Source of the DNA: Rhizobium sp. L1K21
Lineage (GTDB): Bacteria > Pseudomonadota > Alphaproteobacteria > Rhizobiales > Rhizobiaceae
NCBI RefSeq assembly: GCF_024055895.1
Contig: NZ_JAMXLE010000001.1
Coordinates: 310,001-374,000, forward strand
DNA length: 64,000 nt
Direction of reading: 5' to 3'
The translations under genes and the position numbers were made by a program. Of the stretch, positions 17,984 through 28,750 are shown piece by piece. The notes below the pieces were generated by a model, which had not been told where the DNA came from, searched no databases, and worked only from the letters and a program-made list of their open reading frames with translations. Each line of letters opens with the position of its first letter. The first letter of the stretch is position 1.

Positions 17984-18762
17984 TGGTTGAACTCACTCTC
18001 CCAAAGAATTCTCAGGTCAAGGAAGGCAAGGTCTGGCCGAAACCTGAAGGCGCGAAGAATGTTCGCGAGTACAAGATTTACCGCTGGTCGCCGGACGATG
18101 GTGAAAACCCGCGTATGGACACCTATTACATCGATGCCGATGATTGCGGGCCGATGGTTCTCGATGGTCTTTTGTACATCAAGAACAATATCGATCCGAC
18201 GCTGACGCTGCGCCGTTCCTGTCGCGAAGGCATTTGCGGCTCTTGCGCGATGAATATCGATGGCACGAACACGCTTGCCTGCACCAAGGGCATGGATGAA
18301 GTGGCTGGTGCGGTGAAGGTTTATCCGCTGCCGCACATGCCGGTGGTGAAGGATCTGGTGCCCGATCTCAACCAGTTCTATGCGCAGCACCGCTCCATCG
18401 AACCCTGGCTGCAGACGGTTTCGCCGCCGCCGGAAACGGAATGGCTGCAGAGCCATGAGGATCGCCTGAAGCTTGATGGGCTTTACGAGTGTATTCTCTG
18501 CGCCTGCTGCTCGACCTCCTGTCCCTCCTATTGGTGGAATGGCGACCGTTACCTTGGTCCGGCCGTTCTCCTGCAGGCCTATCGCTGGCTGATTGACAGC
18601 CGTGACGAAGCGACCGGTGAGCGTCTCGATAATCTGGAAGACCCTTTCCGCCTTTATCGTTGCCACACGATCATGAACTGCACGCAGGCATGCCCGAAGG
18701 GTCTGAACCCGGCCAAGGCGATTGCTGAAATCAAGAAGATGATGGTCGAGCGCCGCGTCTGA
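17983..18762 (+). CDS. sdhB: succinate dehydrogenase iron-sulfur subunit
   Basis: This 259-residue subunit passes electrons from SdhA to quinone. Three cluster sites are intact: [2Fe-2S] in [14 protein letters not shown] plus a later Cys, [4Fe-4S] in [16 protein letters not shown] and [3Fe-4S] in [17 protein letters not shown]. The ATG shares its A with the vapD stop codon, and its ribosome site (GAAAGG, 17967-17972) lies inside the vapD coding sequence, so SdhB synthesis is probably coupled to vapD translation. A strong terminator follows. Confidence 0.97.
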   Translation: MVELTLPKNSQVKEGKVWPKPEGAKNVREYKIYRWSPDDGENPRMDTYYIDADDCGPMVLDGLLYIKNNIDPTLTLRRSCREGICGSCAMNIDGTNTLACTKGMDEVAGAVKVYPLPHMPVVKDLVPDLNQFYAQHRSIEPWLQTVSPPPETEWLQSHEDRLKLDGLYECILCACCSTSCPSYWWNGDRYLGPAVLLQAYRWLIDSRDEATGERLDNLEDPFRLYRCHTIMNCTQACPKGLNPAKAIAEIKKMMVERRV

Positions 18763-18785
18763 CGTCGTCGCAGGTTGAATTTTGG

Positions 18786-18811
18786 AAAGCCGCCCTTCGG
18801 GGCGGCTTTTT
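18786..18811 (+). terminator. intrinsic terminator of the sdh operon
   Basis: The stem GCCGCCC (18789-18795) and GGGCGGC (18800-18806) has a TTCG tetraloop and is followed by TTTTTC; three A residues before it extend the stem. It lies 24 bp after the sdhB stop. Confidence 0.93.
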
Positions 18812-18914
18812 CGTGTTTATGGCACGTCCAAGGCGTGCAATCGCCAGTTCTCAGGTGCTATTTCTGCAGCGCCGAATTAAGCCTTTTCTTAAAGTCCCGA
18901 CGCACAATCGTCAT

Positions 18915-19064
18915 CACTGACCTGAAGCAATCCATTCCAAAGGCCCCCTCTAACGGTTTTGGTGTTCAAGGTCAGGGCGTTAAACGAGAGCCGGGATTTC
19001 GTGTATTGCGGACCCGGTGCAGCCCCTTGGCCCAGATGGTAGACTGGCCAAGGGGTTTGTTTTT
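18915..19064 (+). ncRNA. candidate small RNA ending in a strong terminator
   Basis: This stretch has no credible frame yet ends in a textbook intrinsic terminator that no upstream protein gene needs, because the sdh operon is already terminated at 18811. Three helices can be drawn: TGACCTGAA (18918-18926) with TTCAAGGTCA (18965-18974), CCGGG (18991-18995) with CCCGG (19013-19017), and the terminator stem (19023-19055). That is the usual plan of a trans-acting bacterial sRNA. The 5' end and promoter are not defined. It could be a known family (6S or an alpha-r family) that I do not recognise. Confidence 0.45.
19023..19064 (+). terminator. strong intrinsic terminator without an obvious gene
   Basis: A perfect 10-bp stem, CCCCTTGGCC (19023-19032) with GGCCAAGGGG (19046-19055), is followed by TTTGTTTTT. 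It lies about 210 bp past the sdh terminator and ends the candidate sRNA. Confidence 0.88.
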
Positions 19065-19238
19065 CGTCAGATGGCGTTGTTCTTGACTTGAAATCCCCCC
19101 ATGCGGCCCTATACCTGTTGTTAACGTTGTTGTTGTTTGATTTTTACCGGCGTCCGGATTGAATTTTACAAGACAATGGCGCTATTCCGCCATGATTGTG
19201 CGGAAGATGACCGCATCATGATACGGGAGCATTTTCTC

Positions 19239-19754
19239 ATGCGCGCAGCATATGTCGCCGCCGGCCTAGGAGTTCTACTCGCACTGACGGGATGTCAGCG
19301 AACGAGCTATAGCGGGCTGTCTCCCCAATACAGTGCGCCGCCTTTGGCCCCGCAGCCGGTGCCTGGCGTGCAGTCGGGCAACCTTTCGGACCCGACGATG
19401 GCTGATCCGAACGCGTTTCCGGCCAAGCCCGAAGCAACGACGGTCGATCCGCAGGTGGCAGCCGCCGGTGCGCAGGATGTGAGCAAGGAAGCCATTCTCG
19501 GCAACTGGAAAGCAACGAACAACGGTCTGACCTGCGATCTCTTCCTGACGCTGACCAAATTCGGCAGCGGCTCGCGCGGCGGTACGCGCGGTTGTGTCGG
19601 CGAGTTGACGACCATGCGGTCGTGGAATGTGGTGGGCAAGCAGGTTGTGCTTTTCGATGCAAACGGAAGCCCGCTGGCACGCCTTTACCGCACAGCGGAC
19701 AACCGGTTTGACGGCGCCACTGCCAATGGTCAGCCCGTGAGCCTGAGCCGCTAA
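19239..19754 (+). CDS. omp19: Omp19-like outer-membrane lipoprotein (AprI/Inh-like)
   Basis: This 171-residue lipoprotein has lipobox LALTGC with Cys19, a Pro/Ala-rich linker and a C-terminal beta-barrel domain (about 85-171) containing GNWKATNNGLTCDLFLT, a disulfide pair (Cys in LTCDLF and RGCVGEL), VVGKQVVLFDANGSPLARL and the ending RFDGATANGQPVSLSR. The domain, the spacing and the SLSR end match Brucella Omp19, a lipoprotein with AprI/Inh-type protease-inhibitor activity. The start at 19239 was chosen because GGGAG precedes it and the signal peptide starts there. Location between sdhB and mdh is also as in Brucella. Confidence 0.85.
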   Translation: MRAAYVAAGLGVLLALTGCQRTSYSGLSPQYSAPPLAPQPVPGVQSGNLSDPTMADPNAFPAKPEATTVDPQVAAAGAQDVSKEAILGNWKATNNGLTCDLFLTLTKFGSGSRGGTRGCVGELTTMRSWNVVGKQVVLFDANGSPLARLYRTADNRFDGATANGQPVSLSR

Positions 19755-19771
19755 CGGGCCGCCAAGCGTTT

Positions 19772-20935
19772 ATGGAACCTTTCGCAGATTATTCCCATAG
19801 CGTGAGCGAACGCCTGTCGGCGCTCGTTGCTGCGGGGAATCTGAAGAGTGATCCGGCGCAGATGGAAGCGGCTGCGGCATTCGACACGGTGCTCGGCGCG
19901 CTGAAGGCTGCGCCGCTTTCCTCCAAATCCAGTGCGCTTGGGTGGCTGTTTGCAAAGCGCGCCAAGAAAGCCCACGCTCCGGAGGGCATTTATCTCTACG
20001 GCTCGGTAGGGCGCGGCAAGACCATGCTGATGGACATGTTCTTCGAGCTTGCGCCGGTGAGGGCAAAGCGGCGGGCGCATTTTCATGAGTTCATGGCCGA
20101 TGTGCATGAGCGCATTCACAAACATCGCCAGCTTCTGAAAGAAGGCAAGACCAAGCAGGCCGACCCTGTGCCGCCGGTGGCAGCGCAAATCCGCGATGAG
20201 GCGCAGCTTCTGTGTTTCGATGAATTCACGGTCACCGATATTGCCGATGCGATGATCCTGTCGCGGCTGTTTACCGAGCTTTTCGCACGCGGTTGCGTGT
20301 TGGTGGCAACCTCCAATGTGGTGCCCGACAATCTCTATCCCGACGGGCTCAATCGCGGGCTTTTCGTGCCCTTTATCGCGATCCTGAAAGAGCATGTGAA
20401 GGTGATGTCACTTGATGCGCGCACCGATTACCGGTTGGAAAAGGTCAAGCAGCTGCCGGTCTACATAACCCCGGCTGACGAGCGCGCCGATGCGCTGATG
20501 GAAAGCGCCTGGCATGAAGTGACAGCTGGAAACAAGGCTTCACCTGCGGAAATTCCCATGAAAGGTCGGTCCGTTCGCGTGCCGATGGCGGCGGGCAAGG
20601 TGGCGCGGTTCAGCTTCGCTGATCTTTGCGACAAACCGCTTGGTGCGTCCGACTTTCTGGCGATTGCCGAGCGCTATCATACCGTGTTTGTCGAGCGCAT
20701 TCCGCTTCTTGATGCGGACAAGCGCAACGAGACCAAGCGGTTCATTATTCTGATCGACACGCTTTACGATCACGGTGTCAGGCTGTTTGCAACGGCGGCG
20801 GCCAAACCTGAAGAATTGCTGGTGATACGGCGCGGTACGGAAGGCTTTGAATTCGACCGCACAGCGTCGCGGCTGTTTGAAATGCAAAGTGAAGATTATC
20901 TGGCGGAACATGCGCGGAAGTTTGGTGAAAGTTGA
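19772..20935 (+). CDS. zapE: cell division protein ZapE (AFG1-like ATPase)
   Basis: This 387-residue AAA-type P-loop ATPase of the AFG1/ZapE family has Walker A GSVGRGKTMLMDMFFE (about residues 71-86), the HFHEFM motif, Walker B LLCFDEFTVTDIADAMI and the sensor strand VLVATSNVVPDNLY. ZapE in E. coli acts at the Z-ring under stress, while mitochondrial AFG1 helps turnover of respiratory-chain subunits. The latter fits its position between sdh and mdh-suc, though that link is inference. It starts 17 bp after the omp19 stop. Confidence 0.94.
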   Translation: MEPFADYSHSVSERLSALVAAGNLKSDPAQMEAAAAFDTVLGALKAAPLSSKSSALGWLFAKRAKKAHAPEGIYLYGSVGRGKTMLMDMFFELAPVRAKRRAHFHEFMADVHERIHKHRQLLKEGKTKQADPVPPVAAQIRDEAQLLCFDEFTVTDIADAMILSRLFTELFARGCVLVATSNVVPDNLYPDGLNRGLFVPFIAILKEHVKVMSLDARTDYRLEKVKQLPVYITPADERADALMESAWHEVTAGNKASPAEIPMKGRSVRVPMAAGKVARFSFADLCDKPLGASDFLAIAERYHTVFVERIPLLDADKRNETKRFIILIDTLYDHGVRLFATAAAKPEELLVIRRGTEGFEFDRTASRLFEMQSEDYLAEHARKFGES

Positions 20936-20954
20936 CAGATTTGCGTCAATATTT

Positions 20955-20970
20955 CTTACGTTTACGTAAG
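20955..20970. promoter_or_regulatory. palindromic operator candidate upstream of mdh
   Basis: CTTACGTTTACGTAAG has 6-bp arms (CTTACG and CGTAAG) around TTTA, in an AT-rich 180-bp upstream region of mdh. The shape resembles operators of MerR-type LiuR or other dimeric regulators, but the regulator is not known. Confidence 0.45.
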
Positions 20971-21084
20971 GATTTTACATTCTAAACGATTGAAATTCTT
21001 GATGCCAAAATTTTCATTTGCCATTTTTACCCTCAGTCGCTAAGGCCAATGCCTGAAAGAGCTGGGTCCCGGCCGTTTCAATAA

Positions 21085-22077
<993 letters not shown>

Positions 22078-22110
22078 GCCTTTCCTTTCCAATAAGACAG
22101 GAACTTCAAT

Positions 22111-23304
22111 ATGAATATTCACGAATATCAGGCTAAGGCGCTGCTGAAAGAATATGGCGCGCCGGTTGCTGATGGTGTGGCCATTTTCTCTGCCGATGAG
22201 GCGGAGGCTGCGGCCAAGAAGCTGCCGGGGCCGCTTTATGTGGTCAAGAGCCAGATCCACGCCGGTGGCCGCGGCAAGGGCAAGTTCAAGGAACTCGGCC
22301 CCGACGCCAAGGGCGGTGTTCGCCTTGCCAAGTCGGTTGACGAGGTGCTGGCCAATGTCAAGGAAATGCTCGGCAATACGCTGGTGACAGCGCAGACGGG
22401 CGATGCCGGCAAGCAGGTCAACCGCCTCTACCTCGAAGACGGTGCGGATATTGAGCGCGAACTTTACTGCTCGCTGCTGGTCGACCGTTCCGTTGGCCGC
22501 GTTGCTTTCGTCGTTTCGACTGAAGGCGGCATGGACATTGAAGCTGTTGCACACGACACACCGGAAAAGATCCACACGATTGCAATCGACCCGGAAAAGG
22601 GTGTGACGGCAGACGATGTTGCCAAGATCTCTGCGGCGCTGGAACTGAAGGGCGCTGCTGCGGAAGACGCCAAGTCGCTCTTCCCGATCCTCTACAAGGC
22701 GTTTGACGAGAAGGACATGAGCCTTCTGGAAATCAACCCGCTGATCGTGATGACCAACGGTCATCTGCGCGTTCTCGACGCCAAGGTTTCCTTCGACGGC
22801 AACGCGCTGTTCCGTCATCCAGACATCATGGAACTGCGCGACAAGACGGAAGAAGATTCCAAGGAAATCGAAGCCTCCAAGTGGGACCTCGCTTACGTGG
22901 CGCTCGACGGTAACATCGGCTGCATGGTCAACGGCGCTGGTCTTGCGATGGCCACCATGGACATCATCAAGCTTTACGGCAAGGAGCCGGCAAACTTCTG
23001 TGACGTTGGCGGTGGCGCCGGCAAGGAGAAGGTTGCGGCTGCGTTCAAGATCATCACGGCTGACCCGAAGGTTGAGGGTATCCTCGTCAACATCTTCGGC
23101 GGCATCATGAAGTGTGATGTGATTGCCGAAGGCGTGGTTGCGGCCGTGCAGGAAGTTGGCCTGAAGGTTCCGCTCGTTGTTCGTCTGGAAGGCACCAATG
23201 TCGAGCTTGGCAAGAAGATCCTGAACGAATCGGGTCTTGCCATCACGGCGGCGGACGATCTCGACGACGCAGCGAAGAAGATCGTTGCTGCGATCAACGG
23301 CTAA
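22111..23304 (+). CDS. sucC: succinyl-CoA synthetase beta subunit
   Basis: This 397-residue subunit binds nucleotide (N-terminal ATP-grasp domain, [35 protein letters not shown]) and succinate/CoA. The C-terminal segment [17 protein letters not shown] interacts with the alpha subunit. SucCD interconverts succinyl-CoA and succinate with ATP or GTP formation. It follows mdh after 33 bp and precedes sucD by 17 bp. Confidence 0.97.
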   Translation: MNIHEYQAKALLKEYGAPVADGVAIFSADEAEAAAKKLPGPLYVVKSQIHAGGRGKGKFKELGPDAKGGVRLAKSVDEVLANVKEMLGNTLVTAQTGDAGKQVNRLYLEDGADIERELYCSLLVDRSVGRVAFVVSTEGGMDIEAVAHDTPEKIHTIAIDPEKGVTADDVAKISAALELKGAAAEDAKSLFPILYKAFDEKDMSLLEINPLIVMTNGHLRVLDAKVSFDGNALFRHPDIMELRDKTEEDSKEIEASKWDLAYVALDGNIGCMVNGAGLAMATMDIIKLYGKEPANFCDVGGGAGKEKVAAAFKIITADPKVEGILVNIFGGIMKCDVIAEGVVAAVQEVGLKVPLVVRLEGTNVELGKKILNESGLAITAADDLDDAAKKIVAAING

Positions 23305-23321
23305 AGTGAGGACCTGAACAC

Positions 23322-24224
23322 ATGTCTATTATCGTCAATAAAGACACCAAGGTCCTGGTACAGGGCCTGACCGGCAAGACCGGTACTTTCCACACCGAGC
23401 AGGCGCTTGCCTATTACGGCACGCAGATGGTCGGCGGTATTCACCCCAAGAAGGGTGGCGAAACCTGGACCGGTTCGAAGGGCGAAAGCCTGCCGATCTT
23501 TGCCTCCGTGGCTGAAGCCAAAGAAAAGACCGGCGCTGATGCATCCGTGATCTACGTTCCGCCGGCAGGGGCCGCCGATGCGATCATCGAAGCCATCGAC
23601 GCTGAAATTCCCTTCATCACCTGCATCACCGAAGGTATTCCGGTGATGGACATGGTGCGCGTGAAGGAAAAGCTCGACAAGTCGAAGTCGCGCCTTCTCG
23701 GACCGAACTGCCCCGGTATCCTGACGCCGGAAGAATGCAAGATCGGCATCATGCCGGGCTCCATCTTCCGCAAGGGGTCGGTCGGTATTGTTTCGCGCTC
23801 CGGCACGCTGACCTATGAAGCCGTGTTCCAGACCACCAATGAAGGTCTTGGACAGACCACGGCTGTCGGCATCGGCGGCGACCCGGTCAAGGGTACGGAA
23901 TTCATCGACGTTTTGGAAATGTTCCTTGCGGACGATGAGACCCAGTCCATCATCATGATCGGCGAAATCGGCGGTTCGGCTGAGGAAGATGCAGCGCAGT
24001 TCCTGATCGACGAAGCCAAGAAGGGCCGCAAGAAGCCGATGGCCGGCTTTATTGCAGGCCGTACCGCGCCGAAGGGCCGTACGATGGGCCACGCCGGTGC
24101 TGTCGTCGCCGGCGGCAAGGGCGACGCAGAATCCAAGATCGCAGCCATGGAAGCAGCAGGCATCAAGGTTTCGCCTTCCCCGGCACGTCTTGGCACAACG
24201 CTTGTTGAGGTCCTCAAGGGCTGA
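23322..24224 (+). CDS. sucD: succinyl-CoA synthetase alpha subunit
   Basis: This 300-residue subunit has the CoA-binding Rossmann domain ([20 protein letters not shown]), the [14 protein letters not shown] strand, [20 protein letters not shown] and the phosphohistidine loop [19 protein letters not shown]. It forms the heterodimer or heterotetramer with SucC. A 133-bp structured gap separates it from sucA. Confidence 0.97.
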   Translation: MSIIVNKDTKVLVQGLTGKTGTFHTEQALAYYGTQMVGGIHPKKGGETWTGSKGESLPIFASVAEAKEKTGADASVIYVPPAGAADAIIEAIDAEIPFITCITEGIPVMDMVRVKEKLDKSKSRLLGPNCPGILTPEECKIGIMPGSIFRKGSVGIVSRSGTLTYEAVFQTTNEGLGQTTAVGIGGDPVKGTEFIDVLEMFLADDETQSIIMIGEIGGSAEEDAAQFLIDEAKKGRKKPMAGFIAGRTAPKGRTMGHAGAVVAGGKGDAESKIAAMEAAGIKVSPSPARLGTTLVEVLKG

Positions 24225-24357
24225 CATCTGAAAATAGGCGATCCGGGCGGGCCTATGGCTCTCCCGGGTTTGCCGTCTCTAGACTTCCGCCGGGTCCGGG
24301 CGGTGATAACGGGCCGGAAAAAAGACCAGGAGGCGGGCGTCGGACCCGCAAAAGATC
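24225..24357 (+). promoter_or_regulatory. structured sucD-sucA spacer with SD-hairpin-start arrangement
   Basis: This GC-rich 133-bp spacer can form several hairpins, for instance CCGGG with CCCGG (about 24247-24272) and CCGCC with GGCGG (about 24291-24303). At the 3' end a perfect AGGAGG (24328-24333) lies 24 nt before the sucA ATG, and GCGGG (24333-24337) with CCCGC (24345-24349) sit between them. Folding that hairpin would bring the Shine-Dalgarno to a normal distance. No U-run follows any stem. Confidence 0.5.
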
Positions 24358-27339
24358 ATGGCAAGGCAAGAAGCCAACGAATATTTCCAGACCACCACGT
24401 TTCTGGATGGCGCAAACGCAGCCTATATCGAGCAGCTTTACGCGAAGTACGAGGAAAACCCCAATTCGGTGACGGAAGAGTGGCAGGCCTTTTTTGCCGC
24501 CCTGAAGGATAATCCGGAGGATGTGAAAAAGGCAGCTGCCGGTGCTTCCTGGAAAAAGAAGAACTGGCCGATTGCCGCCAACGGCGAGCTTGTGAACGCG
24601 CTGGACGGCGACTGGGCGACGGTTGAAAAAGCCATCGATACCAAGCTGAAAGCCAAGGCCGCTGCCGAGGGCAAGTCGGTGGATGCTGCGGACGTTCTGC
24701 GCTCGACGCGCGATTCCGTGCGCGCCATCATGATGATCCGCGCGTACCGCATGCGCGGTCACCTGCATGCGCAGCTCGACCCGCTCGGCATTGCAGCCCC
24801 GGTTGAAGACTTCAACGAGCTTTCGCCGGAAAATTACGGCTTTACGCCTGCCGACTATGATCGTCCGATCTTCATCGACAACGTGCTGGGCCTGGAATAC
24901 GCGACCATCAACCAGATGCTCGATATTCTGAAGCGCACCTATTGCTCGACGCTGGGTGTCGAGTTCATGCATATTTCCGATCCGGAGATCAAAGGCTGGA
25001 TTCAGGCGCGTATCGAAGGCCCGGACAAGGGTGTGGAGTTCACGCCGAACGGCAAGAAGGCCATCCTGCAGAAGCTGATCGAAGCCGAAGGCTATGAGCA
25101 GTTTCTTGACGTGCGCTACAAGGGCACCAAGCGTTTCGGCCTTGATGGCGGTGAATCGCTGATCCCGGCGCTGGAACAGATCATCAAGCGCGGCGGCAAT
25201 CTTGGCCTGAAGGAAATCGTGCTCGGCATGGCACACCGCGGCCGCCTCAACGTCTTGACCAACGTGATGGGCAAGCCGCACCGCGCCGTCTTCCACGAGT
25301 TCAAGGGCGGTTCGTTCACGCCGGACGATGTGGAAGGTTCCGGCGACGTGAAGTATCACCTGGGTGCTTCGTCGGACCGCGAATTCGACGGCAACAAGGT
25401 TCACCTGTCGCTGACGGCCAACCCGTCGCACCTGGAAATCGTCAATCCGGTGGTGATGGGCAAAGCCCGCGCCAAGCAGGATTTGATCGGCGAACTGGAA
25501 GGCGAAATCATTCCGCTGAAGGAACGCGTGAAGGTCATGCCGCTCCTGCTGCACGGCGATGCCGCCTTTGCAGGGCAGGGCGTGGTTGCTGAAATTCTCG
25601 GCCTTTCGGGCCTGCGCGGCCACCGCGTTGGCGGAACGGTTCACTTCATCATCAACAACCAGATCGGCTTTACGACGAACCCGCATTTCTCGCGCTCGTC
25701 GCCCTATCCGTCTGACGTTGCCAAGATGATTGAAGCGCCGATCTTCCATGTGAACGGCGATGATCCCGAAGCGGTTGTCTACGCAGCCAAGATCGCGACC
25801 GAATTCCGCCAGATGTTCCACAAGCCTGTCGTTATCGACATGTTCTGCTACCGTCGCTTCGGCCACAACGAAGGCGATGAGCCGAGCTTCACGCAGCCGA
25901 AGATGTACAAGGTCATCCGGTCTCACAAGACCGTGGTGCAGGTCTATGGCGAACGACTGATCAAGGAAGGCCTCATCACCGAGGGCGAGCTTGAAAAGAT
26001 GAAGGCCGACTGGCGCGCGACGCTGGAACAGGAATTCGAAGCCGGACAGTCCTACAAGCCCAATAAGGCTGACTGGCTGGATGGCGTTTGGAGCGGTATG
26101 CGCGTGGCTGACAATGCCGACGAGCAGCGCCGCGGCAAGACCGCCGTTCCGATGAAATCGCTCAAGGAAATCGGCAAGAAGCTGTCCGAGGTTCCCGAAG
26201 GTTTTACCGCCCACAAGACCATTCAGCGTTTCATGGACAACCGCGCCAAGATGATCGAGACCGGCGAAGGGATCGACTGGGCGATGGCGGAAGCCCTGGC
26301 GTTCGGCACCATTCTGACGGAAGGTCACCGGGTTCGTCTTTCCGGCCAGGATTGCGAACGCGGCACATTCTCGCAGCGTCACTCGGTGCTCTACGATCAG
26401 GAAACGGAAGCCCGCTACATTCCGCTGTCCAACCTTTCGACCGGCCAGGAAACCTATGAAGTGATCAACTCCATGCTCTCGGAAGAGGCGGTGCTTGGTT
26501 TCGAATATGGGTATTCGCTGTCCAACCCGAACGCGCTGACACTTTGGGAAGCCCAATTCGGCGACTTTGCCAATGGTGCACAGGTGGTATTCGACCAGTT
26601 CATCTCGTCTGGTGAACGCAAGTGGCTCAGAATGTCGGGTCTTGTGTGCCTTCTGCCGCATGGTTTCGAAGGCCAGGGTCCGGAGCACTCTTCAGCGCGT
26701 CTGGAGCGCTTCCTCCAGCTTTGCGCGGAAGACAATATGCAGGTGGCAAACTGCACGACGCCTGCCAACTATTTCCACATTCTGCGCCGCCAGGTGAAGC
26801 GTGACTTCCGAAAGCCACTGATCCTGATGACGCCGAAATCTCTGCTGCGCCACAAGCGCGCCGTTTCCACGCTTGCCGAAATGGCCGGCGAAAGCTCGTT
26901 CCACCGTCTGCTGTGGGATGATGCGGAAATGGTGAAGGACGGCCCGATCAAGCTGCAGAAGGATTCCAAGATCCGGCGTGTGGTCATGTGTTCCGGCAAG
27001 GTCTATTATGACCTTCTGGAGGAGCGTGAAAACCGCGGTATCGACGATATCTATCTGTTGCGTGTGGAACAGCTTTATCCGTTCCCGGCCAAGGCGCTCA
27101 TCAACGAGCTGTCACGGTTCCGCGGTGCGGAGATGGTGTGGTGCCAGGAAGAGCCCAAGAACATGGGTGCGTGGTCGTTCATCGATCCCTATCTGGAATG
27201 GGTTCTGGCGCATATTGATGCCAAGTATCAGCGCGTGCGCTACACGGGCCGCCCGGCTGCGGCTTCGCCCGCAACCGGCCTGATGTCGAAGCACAAGGCG
27301 CAGCTGGACGCCTTCCTGGAGGATGCGCTGGGCGGTTGA
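24358..27339 (+). CDS. sucA: 2-oxoglutarate dehydrogenase E1 component
   Basis: This 993-residue thiamine-diphosphate enzyme decarboxylates 2-oxoglutarate and transfers the succinyl group to SucB. Seen are the N-terminal E2-binding region ([21 protein letters not shown]), [17 protein letters not shown] (substrate and TPP site), [16 protein letters not shown] (Mg-TPP motif), the [19 protein letters not shown] loop and the transketolase-like pyrimidine domain with [11 protein letters not shown]. Length and start are as in relatives. The ribosome-binding site is unusual (see the spacer entry). Confidence 0.97.
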   Translation: MARQEANEYFQTTTFLDGANAAYIEQLYAKYEENPNSVTEEWQAFFAALKDNPEDVKKAAAGASWKKKNWPIAANGELVNALDGDWATVEKAIDTKLKAKAAAEGKSVDAADVLRSTRDSVRAIMMIRAYRMRGHLHAQLDPLGIAAPVEDFNELSPENYGFTPADYDRPIFIDNVLGLEYATINQMLDILKRTYCSTLGVEFMHISDPEIKGWIQARIEGPDKGVEFTPNGKKAILQKLIEAEGYEQFLDVRYKGTKRFGLDGGESLIPALEQIIKRGGNLGLKEIVLGMAHRGRLNVLTNVMGKPHRAVFHEFKGGSFTPDDVEGSGDVKYHLGASSDREFDGNKVHLSLTANPSHLEIVNPVVMGKARAKQDLIGELEGEIIPLKERVKVMPLLLHGDAAFAGQGVVAEILGLSGLRGHRVGGTVHFIINNQIGFTTNPHFSRSSPYPSDVAKMIEAPIFHVNGDDPEAVVYAAKIATEFRQMFHKPVVIDMFCYRRFGHNEGDEPSFTQPKMYKVIRSHKTVVQVYGERLIKEGLITEGELEKMKADWRATLEQEFEAGQSYKPNKADWLDGVWSGMRVADNADEQRRGKTAVPMKSLKEIGKKLSEVPEGFTAHKTIQRFMDNRAKMIETGEGIDWAMAEALAFGTILTEGHRVRLSGQDCERGTFSQRHSVLYDQETEARYIPLSNLSTGQETYEVINSMLSEEAVLGFEYGYSLSNPNALTLWEAQFGDFANGAQVVFDQFISSGERKWLRMSGLVCLLPHGFEGQGPEHSSARLERFLQLCAEDNMQVANCTTPANYFHILRRQVKRDFRKPLILMTPKSLLRHKRAVSTLAEMAGESSFHRLLWDDAEMVKDGPIKLQKDSKIRRVVMCSGKVYYDLLEERENRGIDDIYLLRVEQLYPFPAKALINELSRFRGAEMVWCQEEPKNMGAWSFIDPYLEWVLAHIDAKYQRVRYTGRPAAASPATGLMSKHKAQLDAFLEDALGG

Positions 27340-27397
27340 TCCGCCCTCGCAAAACGTCACACATCCGAATGAAACGAAAATAAACGGAAACAGAAAC

Positions 27398-28630
27398 ATG
27401 GCCACCGAAATCCGCGTTCCTACCCTCGGCGAATCCGTTGCTGAAGCCACTGTCGGCACCTGGTTCAAAAAGGCAGGCGATGCCGTTCAAGCCGATGAAA
27501 TCCTCTGTGAACTGGAAACCGACAAGGTGACGGTTGAAGTTCCCGCACCGGCTGCCGGTGTTTTGAGCGAAATTGCCGCCAACGAAGGCGATACCGTCGA
27601 GCCCGGCGGTCTCCTGGGCAATATCTCTGAAGGCGAGGGCGCTGCACCTGCCAAGACAGAGGCACCGAAGAAAGAAGAGAAGAAGGAAGAGGCCAAGGCC
27701 GAAGCCGCTTCTGAGAGCAAATCCGAAAAAGCATCCGGCGACATGCCTGCTTCGCCGTCGGCTTCCAAGATGATGAAAGAGAACAATGTCTCTGAAGATC
27801 AGGTGGAAGGTTCCGGCAAGCGTGGTCAGGTGCTGAAGGGCGACGTTCTGGCGGCCATCAGCAAGGGCGCGCCGTCGCAGCCGTCCAGCACGCCGGCTGC
27901 AGCACGCGCACCCTCGAGCGGCGACGATGCAGCGCGTGAAGAGCGCGTGAAGATGACGCGCCTGCGCCAGACCATTGCCAAGCGTCTGAAGGATGCTCAG
28001 AACACCGCAGCCATGCTGACCACCTATAATGAGGTGGACATGACGGCTGTGATGGAGATGCGCAAGAAGTACAAGGATCTCTTCGAGAAGAAGCACGGCG
28101 TGAAGCTCGGCTTCATGGGCTTCTTCACAAAGGCGGTGACACACGCGCTGAAGGAACTGCCGGCCGTGAATGCCGAAATCGACGGCACCGATGTCATCTA
28201 CAAGAACTATTGCCATATCGGCGTTGCCGTTGGCACGGACAAGGGTCTTGTGGTTCCCGTCGTTCGCGATGCGGACCAGATGTCGATTGCCGAAGTCGAG
28301 GCCGAAATCGCTCGTCTCGGCAAGGCGGCGCGCGATGGTCAGCTTTCCATGGCCGACATGCAGGGCGGCACGTTCACCATCTCCAATGGTGGCGTTTACG
28401 GATCGCTGATGTCTTCGCCGATCCTGAACGCGCCGCAGTCGGGCATTCTCGGCATGCACAAGATCCAGGAGCGTCCGATGGCGATCGGCGGTCAGGTGGT
28501 GATCCGTCCGATGATGTATCTGGCGCTTTCCTACGATCACCGGATCGTTGACGGCAAGGAAGCCGTGACCTTCCTGGTGCGCGTCAAGGAAAGCCTGGAA
28601 GATCCGGAACGTCTGGTTCTCGACCTTTAA
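27398..28630 (+). CDS. sucB: dihydrolipoyllysine succinyltransferase, E2 of OGDH
   Basis: This 410-residue core subunit has one lipoyl domain (1-76, lipoylated Lys43 in [11 protein letters not shown]), a charged Ala/Lys/Glu linker, a peripheral-subunit-binding domain (about 120-155, [13 protein letters not shown]...[12 protein letters not shown]) and the catalytic acyltransferase domain ending with the HxxxDG site in [14 protein letters not shown]. The ATG at 27398 is the only start that fits the lipoyl domain. It follows sucA by 58 bp. Confidence 0.97.
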   Translation: MATEIRVPTLGESVAEATVGTWFKKAGDAVQADEILCELETDKVTVEVPAPAAGVLSEIAANEGDTVEPGGLLGNISEGEGAAPAKTEAPKKEEKKEEAKAEAASESKSEKASGDMPASPSASKMMKENNVSEDQVEGSGKRGQVLKGDVLAAISKGAPSQPSSTPAAARAPSSGDDAAREERVKMTRLRQTIAKRLKDAQNTAAMLTTYNEVDMTAVMEMRKKYKDLFEKKHGVKLGFMGFFTKAVTHALKELPAVNAEIDGTDVIYKNYCHIGVAVGTDKGLVVPVVRDADQMSIAEVEAEIARLGKAARDGQLSMADMQGGTFTISNGGVYGSLMSSPILNAPQSGILGMHKIQERPMAIGGQVVIRPMMYLALSYDHRIVDGKEAVTFLVRVKESLEDPERLVLDL

Positions 28631-28641
28631 GGGAAGATCTG

Positions 28642-28668
28642 CGGGGCCGTTTCATGCGGCCCCGATTT
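28642..28668 (+). terminator. hairpin after sucB
   Basis: The stem CGGGGCCG (28642-28649) with CGGCCCCG (28657-28664) has a 7-nt loop and is followed by ATTTAA. The stem is strong but the T-run is short, so read-through into the LysE gene is possible. Confidence 0.55.
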
Positions 28669-28750
28669 AACATGGGCAGGCAAAAGAGGACGGTCGTACA
28701 TATCGCGGCTCGCTCAGAGGTCAGGCCGATTTTCGAAGGGTTCGAAAAGC

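Noticed and set aside
18775-19086. 103-codon plus-strand frame after sdhB
   Set aside because: It begins before the sdh terminator and runs through both strong terminators, so it cannot be a gene.
24253-26688. 811-codon open frame antisense to sucA
   Set aside because: It mirrors the codon pattern of sucA, has no domain motif and lies within a secure gene. The same holds for antisense frames at 40409-42712 (atpA), 59847-61859 (coxL), 27179-28540 (sucB), 21040-22818 (mdh/sucC) and 15936-17510 (sdhA).
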